Part shown: positions 57,627 through 64,000 of the stretch, piece by piece
Position numbering within the stretch: the stretch's first letter is position 1
How the letters are laid out: every line of letters starts with the position of its first letter
Assembly: GCA_963573305.1 (NCBI GenBank)
Contig: OY754331.1
Coordinates: 7,226,868-7,290,867, forward strand
Source of the DNA: Pyrrhosoma nymphula
Lineage: Eukaryota > Arthropoda > Insecta > Odonata > Coenagrionidae
Direction: 5' to 3'
DNA length: 64,000 nucleotides
Program-made: the position numbers and the translations under genes
Notes under the pieces: model-generated
What the model saw: the letters and a program-made list of their open reading frames with translations, nothing else
The model's database searches: none
Told to the model about the DNA's origin: nothing

Positions 57627-59694
57627 ATTTAAAAAATAAGTGTTTTTTTATAGTTTATTTACTCACCATGTACATTTTTCGGGGAAAATGAAAGAAAATA
57701 AAGGTGTGGAAATTACCGTTTACGTAGTCCGCTTTACTAACCTTGAAATAATTAATAGTCATATGTCTCATAAATTTAACCCCGATTTGTATTGTCTCCA
57801 GAGTATAAATTTATTATTTACAGGTGGTAGCAGTTTTTCGCATTTTGATGCTGTTGGGTTGGTTGTTCAACAAAAGTTGTTCCAAAACTGTGGCGTGGCC
57901 CTCCTCCTGACGAAAGTAAACAAACGCACATCAATTCTCCGAATCGAGTTCATACCGATATTGGGTGTATTCTTGCGCTACTAAGTAATTTAATAAAAAA
58001 CACCTATTTTTTATTAGAAACTTTCGACGACTTTCCATTACCGAAATATGGTCGAAAAGAGTTCAATGGGCCAAAGAAGGTTTCGTTGCTACGATTTAAA
58101 TTCTCTCTTTGATAAATATAATTTTCGAAACTATATTACTCTGGAAAAAATCAAAGGAACAGCTGAAATTTTCCTCACCAAAGTTCATGTGTGAGTGATC
58201 AATTTTTATCTCTCTAGTCACCTTTGAGATAATAATTCACTCAGTGGCATTCTTTATTGATTTCTTTAAGGTTTTTAAATAAGGAGCCATTTATCGCTTT
58301 TTTCCGATCATTTTTCTTAATGGCGTCTGTAGAGAAGAAAATTAATATTCAAGAAATTAATATCTATTTTATTTTGTGGGTAATAATGGTTTTGCCTACT
58401 AAAGTCATATTTTGTGTAAATATTATGTAGTGATTCTATTTATAATTGAATTCCGTAATTTGTCGTAGAATAACCTACTTCTTTTGTTTTCTTATTGAGC
58501 ACTAAGAGATAAAATTTAAGCTCCTTGTAAAGAACGGTATCTACCGAGTTTTGCTTTATTTCGGCAGTAGTATATTTGGAACATATGAATACCCCCTAGC
58601 CTATCCGGGAAGAAAGATAATGGTTTTCTCTTTATTGACCAATCTACTGGTAAACAACTTTGTATTATTCAAGCTTATTTCTTACATGAGGAAGCATAAT
58701 TTTATATTGCAAGAACCAAAATTGTTATTGAGGCTTATACAATAGTTATAATGTTTTTGATGCATTCGTAATAAAAAATATAATTATTAATAAGAAAAAT
58801 CGTTCGGGGAAGCTAAAAAATAACTCTGAATAATTTATGCATGGTTCTGGGTACAACGAGGTTTTATGTATCTATGCTTGATTTAATACTTGCACGCATA
58901 TTTGGAATGCCGTTTCATGTTATTGTTCACACCTTAAGAGAGTTGTTATTTTTGGACAGACACTTGGAACTGAGGTCAGCTCAGTCTCTTAATTTAGAGG
59001 GTTATAAATAAAAATCCCCTATTCAACACCTGCCCGTAGGTATCCAGTCCACAGTAAAGCCTCGGATCAGTTTCGCTGTAAGTACTTCAACACCATCGCC
59101 TTTTTTGATGTGGAATTTCCAAGCGCTGGGTAGTATTTGGTTGCGTGGATATTCAGTCTCGCGTGTGTATGAAGAGGAAGGACGGATGGATGATTCAGAT
59201 GAATTATAAAGATTTGTGCGAGATTGGGGTAACGCTATGAGCGTGAAAATGTCTCCTCTTGCGTAAAATAAACAACGCATCAGAAAATTTAGTCTTCTGA
59301 ATTACAACCACCGGTTTTGTGGCCGATTTGCGCATTTGACAGCGTTTGTGGTTGCAGGTTAGGCCGATTCATTGATTCGCGTGCCAGTTGGCAACGTGTG
59401 AGATTTTTATTTTGCTTTAGCCATAATTTGGATAAAATTAGCCCTATTTCAAATTTGGAATCAGTGGGCAGAGCCTCCTGCTAGCATACAACGCGACGCA
59501 TTTTCTGGGACGGAATATGTTTATTTGCTTCCCTCATAAAGAATTGAAATGAGAGAGTGGAGTTTGTATAAGCTCATGTAAGAAATAAGCTTGAATAATA
59601 AGCTTAAACCTGTCTTGGAGTAAAAACATACCTGCTCGAGAAAATGTCGTAGGGCAAAAATGTATCATTTATTCAAAGATTAATAGAAAAATAC
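57627..59694. other. Unassigned DNA
   Basis: The 114-codon frame at 57640-57984 has no recognised domain, signal peptide or repeat. Nothing else supportable. Confidence 0.35.
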
Positions 59695-59900
59695 GATGAG
59701 ATAGAGGGCGATGTTATTCATCACTGGTTAAGCCCCACCTAGAATACACGTCTGGCATTTGAAATGCCAAACGAAGCGGGATACTGGAATTAGATATCGT
59801 GAAGCGACGAGCTGATAGGTTAATTTGCACTGAGGTGTTATGGTAAGTCTTGCAGTGAGTTGATGCTATCAAATGAATTGGCATGAGAACCACTATCTCC
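59695..59900 (+). pseudogene. LINE C-terminal fragment (CR1/jockey-like)
   Basis: Frame reads SLVKPHLEYTSGI, stop, NAKRSGILELDIVKRRADR (59716-59818). This matches the vrPhLEYassvWdp....i..iE.vQrrAaRf block that LINE-A shows intact (HLGYAASIWDPY ... IDRIQRRAARF). It is a different, older element. Broken by a stop at the conserved tryptophan position. Confidence 0.6.
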
Positions 59901-60149
59901 GTATAAATCAAAGAATTGACTTAAGCTCCAGGGAAAATTTGAGGCGAGATACTTCTCCAAATATGTAAATAAAATATTAAACGCGAATATATATTGATAT
60001 ACTTCATAAATGTTACAAGATGTCACTAAAATCATAAAATTTGGTCTTATACATATTGTGTGATGCTGTTGAGCATTATGACCGCATGGAAAACTAAAGT
60101 TATAATACTCACGTCCTCGAAGTTAATACAAATATTTTGATTATAAAAC

Positions 60150-60412
60150 CTGAACTCAATTCCTGGGACTCGACTCTTCTTCATGCTGTTTATCAATAAC
60201 CTTGCCAAAGATTTATCATGCTGTTTTTCACCACCCTATGTGAATGACACCGCTGCCATAATTTTAGCTAAAACTACACTAGACGTAATGAGAGGCATAC
60301 AACAGCAAATGAAAGCCATTACTGGAGCATTAAGAATGTTGAAGTAATCAATCAACAAAAAACAGTCCTTTATTAAAAATATGACCAGCTTGCTTTTAAA
60401 ATATATTTAGGT
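60150..60412 (+). pseudogene. LINE reverse transcriptase fragment
   Basis: Frame reads NSIPGTRLFFMLFINNLAKDL then PPYVNDTAAIILA and LDVMRGIQQQMKAITGAL (60152-60345). The first block corresponds to GsvLGPlLFLlfINDL and the second to YADDTA, with VNDT in place of ADDT. Order is normal for one CR1/jockey-like RT. It lies 3' of the C-terminal fragment at 59695 on the same strand, so they are separate or rearranged insertions. Confidence 0.65.
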
Positions 60413-63400
60413 TGAAAATAACCAGCTAACCTCATATCGGTTCTTCCTCATAACCGAACATCCCTAAATTCAACTTCTTTACCGCCAACCACCCCTTACC
60501 TACTGCCAAATTATCCTAAACCATCCGCTAAATTCACTTCATTTTACGAACGAAATACGCACGAATACGCAAGGAGTTATATTTAATTAGGGGATCCGAC
60601 CCGTAGTTATACAATGACCCATCTTTAACTATAGGTTCGTCCTCCACTCGGGCATAGTTAATTATCGGTCGTATTTAAAGATATAGTTAATAACTGTGTG
60701 TAGACGAGGCATATGAGACCCTTCTGTGGCCATTCACCGCTTTCTTACACCCCTCCCAACCCCGTACGACCCTTCCACCACCGTTGACCCTCGCTCGCTA
60801 ATCCTCGCGAGGGCTGCCTGCCTGCCTCCCCAAGGGCACACCCCACGAGGTTACCGGGAACGTTCGCGAACCACTTTTAGAAGCCGCACTCCGGGTTCCG
60901 GGCGGGGTGAAGACAAGAAGAAGAAATGCATGCCATCATCATCATTACATTTTGCCCGTTTTTGTCATTCGCTTTTTCGGATTCACGCAGTCGTGATTGG
61001 AGTGTTCATAATTTGACAGAGAAATGATTCAGTAAGTTACCCAAATAAGTCTTGGTGGATATTTGAAATGCAGCTGACCATATAGTTTTTTAGATGTTTT
61101 AATATTGATAATTAGTAACATTATGAAAAAGAGAATGAAGTAATTGAATATGAATCCAAGTGAGTGACATTGCTTGTATAAAAGCGTCCCTTCTTGATCA
61201 GTATCAATACATTTTAAAATATACAGAAGCTTGACAATCGCGGGCTATTTATATATCAATTCCGAATGCCAATTGAGATGAAAGGCGTAAAATATTTCAC
61301 TGATTGATTTAAACTATTTATATAAGCATATAAATTAATTCACCAAGCATCCTTACAACCATTACTTTTTACATTTATTGGAGAAAACATAAAAATGGCT
61401 CAGTAATACACGAAGAACTCTTGATTTAAGGAATATAGTGTGATATTAATTGTTCCCAATACATCAGTGAAAATACCTGCTTGCTGACCGAAAAAAAACG
61501 ACATTTGTTAATGACTTTAGACTTCGATGGACACCCGAGAGACCTTCATCCATGCACTGCACCGGGAAAACCTGAAGTCATGCTACTGTAGACTTTTTTG
61601 CTTTAATTTCAGTGGCATTAATTTCTTAGTTTGTTCTTCTCTTACTCTACCTCAAGACAAATGACCCCTCTATGTATTTGGGCCGCACTTCAACTCCACG
61701 GATTTAAAACTTCCTACGCGCGACAGTGTCTCTTCGCAACCATCCCATCAATTGCTTCATTATTCATATTTGGTATCTAGGTAGGGTTTCAGATATTCCC
61801 AGGATGCAGTTTTACATTCTTGTTTGTCCCTGAACTTAGTGCGACGTAAAAACACTATTTCGAACGCGTGGTATATATTGCATAAAGATTGCAGCGACAA
61901 AGAAATAACCTGAACCGAGAAATGAGTTATTGACTTATGTGCAGTCCACTGCGCTATCCTGGTTCCTTTGTTGTCGCGGGGATTTTTGAGGATTTAAGGG
62001 AACTAGATTCCGTGTCCTTGTGGTCCATCAACGATGACAACGAAAAGGAAAAGAGGACTTCAAAGGAGCGACAACCCCATGAGACTGAATCCGATTACAG
62101 CATTTGTGCCGGGATACTCAACGTAGGAAGATGATGATTTCCATCCTTTGGTGAATTACGGTGATGAAACAAGGAAAACATTCTGCGTGGAAAAATCCAC
62201 AAATCAAACAATGGGCCTTAGTATTTGGATCCAGAGGGTTTTTTTCGTGTCAGTTAATTTCATCGTTTTAAATCAGCACGGGTGAAAATCATAGTATCGA
62301 CCCTCTCTCAACAAGTGGTCGAGTCAACAATTAATTCTACACCTTCGGGATTTACTCAGTGGCAAGCCAACTTAACTATGCTAATGGAAATTTTCCCCGA
62401 GAATTTTGTTTTCAAAGTATACACTAAATTTTCAAGTGATCCCTTTAAATTGACGTGGAAACTATGTTTGTGTGTCAATGAAAGTCTAGTGAAAAAGGGT
62501 ATAGTTTCTGTTAGCCCTGTACAATAGTTATAAATGAGCCTTGAGAGTTCCGTCCCCGATTTCCTTACTGTCTCCGGCCAGTGTTCGACACCCCTCTGTG
62601 CGGCTTGATGCCTCCCACAATCACCCGAATTTCATCCGACTACTTCCCGTCCTCCTCGGCTACACCTTCGCACCTTTGTTTACGCCTCATTATGCGGGGG
62701 ACGGCAATTCATTTCCCCGTCGTCATTAGCGAGGAGAAGTCAAAAGGGCGCCGGGATCGAATAAACATCAGATAACGGTCGAGAGGAAGAGACAGCGGTG
62801 GGTGGTTCGGGAGGGCGGCCGCCAGATGGGAGGCCGGTCGTGGGGGGCTGAGTCACGTGCGTCTCCTAGCACCCCCTCCCCTCCCCCCACAACCACCCCA
62901 CCACCACCCACCTCCGATCTCCCTCCAATCAAAGGAACGGCGGGATTCAGCAGTCACTGTTCTTCTGGTATTTGCATTCTTTATCCCCAATCGCCGCTCT
63001 TAGGCCTCATCCGCGCATTACTCCATTATATTCCCGTCCTAATGAGCGAGTCAACAGCTTAATGTATCGGCGCTCGTCACCCCTCCCATCTTATGATAAT
63101 TTCCCATCTTGAGGTTCCAGGTGGGCCTGAGGCATAGAGTTTGAAGTTTATTTTCCTGTACCTCCATATTTAATGATTGATATCGAAGTAATAGTTAGAA
63201 TTTAGTTTCTTTTCGGCAATTCGATGAACATTTTGTATTTTACCTGAATTTTCTGGAATTTGAATTATATCTAATTAAATAATAATATCATAAAAGATTT
63301 AAAGAGGGGCACTGCGATTTGAGGTACAGATAGGTGCCGATAACTTTGGTGTCGGGTACAGAATAAGTTGGCGCTCGTACGAGTTAACGGAGATAATACT

Positions 63401-64000
63401 TAAACGTTTTGGTACGAAAAATTTGAAATATGTTGGGGATGAAAAATCGTGACGCTACGTCCTCTTGGCTTGGCATAAGACTTGGGAATGGGACGAATGG
63501 GCTCTTCGCAGAAAGCCACGTTGAAGAAGAAAGCCTGTTTTGCAAAGATTTGTTTCTTTTTCATATTGCATTCCAACTGCATGGTTATGAGAATTGGAGC
63601 AGAGGCAATTTTGAGTCATTTTAGTCAAACAACATTCTTATTGCCCAGCAAGTGTTCTGCGGAGTTATTGTTAACAGTTGAGTTAATTTTAAGATTTTTC
63701 GATTTGGATATGGCCCGCATTGTCTTACCTTCAATAACTACACTCCAGATAGAAATCGCCACCTTTTCGACTTATGCCGACTTCGATCCTTCGCGTATCG
63801 TTGAGATTGCTTTTCAGGTGCTACAGATGTGTTGATCTTGGGTGCTAGATTTTGACGAAGAAGATTGAAGAGGGATATCGGTAAATATTTATGAATACTC
63901 ATTTATCATTCCGTTTATAAATGTGATATATTTCCTTAATGAGAAGATTTTGTCCAATATGTGACGTATTGTCTTAAAAGTATGTTCTTTTCCTCTTTTT
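60413..64000. other. Unassigned DNA with two GC-rich patches
   Basis: 60720-60920 and 62560-63060 are GC-rich and C-rich on the plus strand, with overlapping low-complexity frames. 61937-62134, 62282-62527 and 63482-63835 are open frames of 60-118 codons without recognised domains. These could include exons of an unknown gene, but nothing visible supports that. Confidence 0.35.

Noticed and set aside
57640..57984. 114-codon plus-strand frame as a gene
   Set aside because: No recognised motif or supporting context; listed only as unassigned DNA.
1..64000. CRISPR arrays, bacterial operons, ribosomal RNA genes, LTR retrotransposons
   Set aside because: No regularly spaced direct repeats, no ribosome-binding sites with long frames, no rRNA-like conserved blocks, and no paired direct LTRs with primer-binding site or gag/protease/integrase motifs.

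Overview
This is a 64 kb stretch of a eukaryotic, almost certainly animal and probably arthropod, nuclear genome. It is AT-rich and gene-poor. I found no host exon, rRNA, operon or CRISPR array that I could defend. The readable content is a dense graveyard of transposable elements: Penelope-like retroelements (PLEs) with GIY-YIG endonuclease remnants, several non-LTR (LINE) lineages, tRNA-derived SINEs, Helitron-like ends, a hAT-like element, fold-back elements, satellites and low-complexity tracts. The arthropod guess rests on this mix of families and is inference; no species marker is visible.

Layout. 1-1.5 kb: a hairpin and a ~108 bp degenerate tandem repeat. 1.5-3.2 kb: LINE RT remnant followed by a PLE 3' fragment inside 329 bp inverted arms. 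3.2-9.6 kb: unassigned DNA with a 332 bp-spaced duplication of a tRNA-like SINE near 7 kb. 9.6-12.6 kb: two LINE 3' ends flanking a GC-rich, polypyrimidine-rich island with a G-rich telomere-like repeat, plus a palindrome at 12.0 kb. 13.2-17.3 kb: a SINE, a minus-strand LINE (endonuclease and RT), a (TA)n tract and a second PLE lineage on the minus strand. 17.3-22.4 kb: nothing recognised. 22.4-25.5 kb: a PLE tail palindrome, a decayed plus-strand LINE interrupted by an antisense LINE, and a fold-back element. 26.2-26.5 kb: a PLE tail palindrome with target-site duplication. 28-38 kb: mostly unassigned. 38.2-38.5 kb: another PLE palindrome with target-site duplication. 39.8-46.6 kb: a nested mosaic bounded by hAT-like termini. 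47.4-53.7 kb: PLE, twin LINE copy, endonuclease fragments, Helitron-like repeats and another PLE end. 54.5-55.0 kb: a large inverted repeat. 55-64 kb: mostly unassigned, with LINE fragments near 59.7 and 60.2 kb.

The strongest signal is a repeated RNA motif. At six loci there is CTGANGA, usually one extra base, a short helix, GAAA, a very short palindromic or near-palindromic helix (ACCGGT, ACTAGT, ACACGTGT, ACGT, ACTGT) and then a base other than G, forming GUC, GUU or GUA. Two further loci keep the same plan with a mutated core. This is the organisation of a type I hammerhead ribozyme with minimal helix III. Hammerheads are known from PLE terminal repeats. Here they sit in the 3' tails of PLE coding remnants and in head-to-head tail palindromes. 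Three palindromic insertions also carry matching 12 bp flanking direct repeats and a ~40 bp extension on one side only, which fits known PLE end structure.
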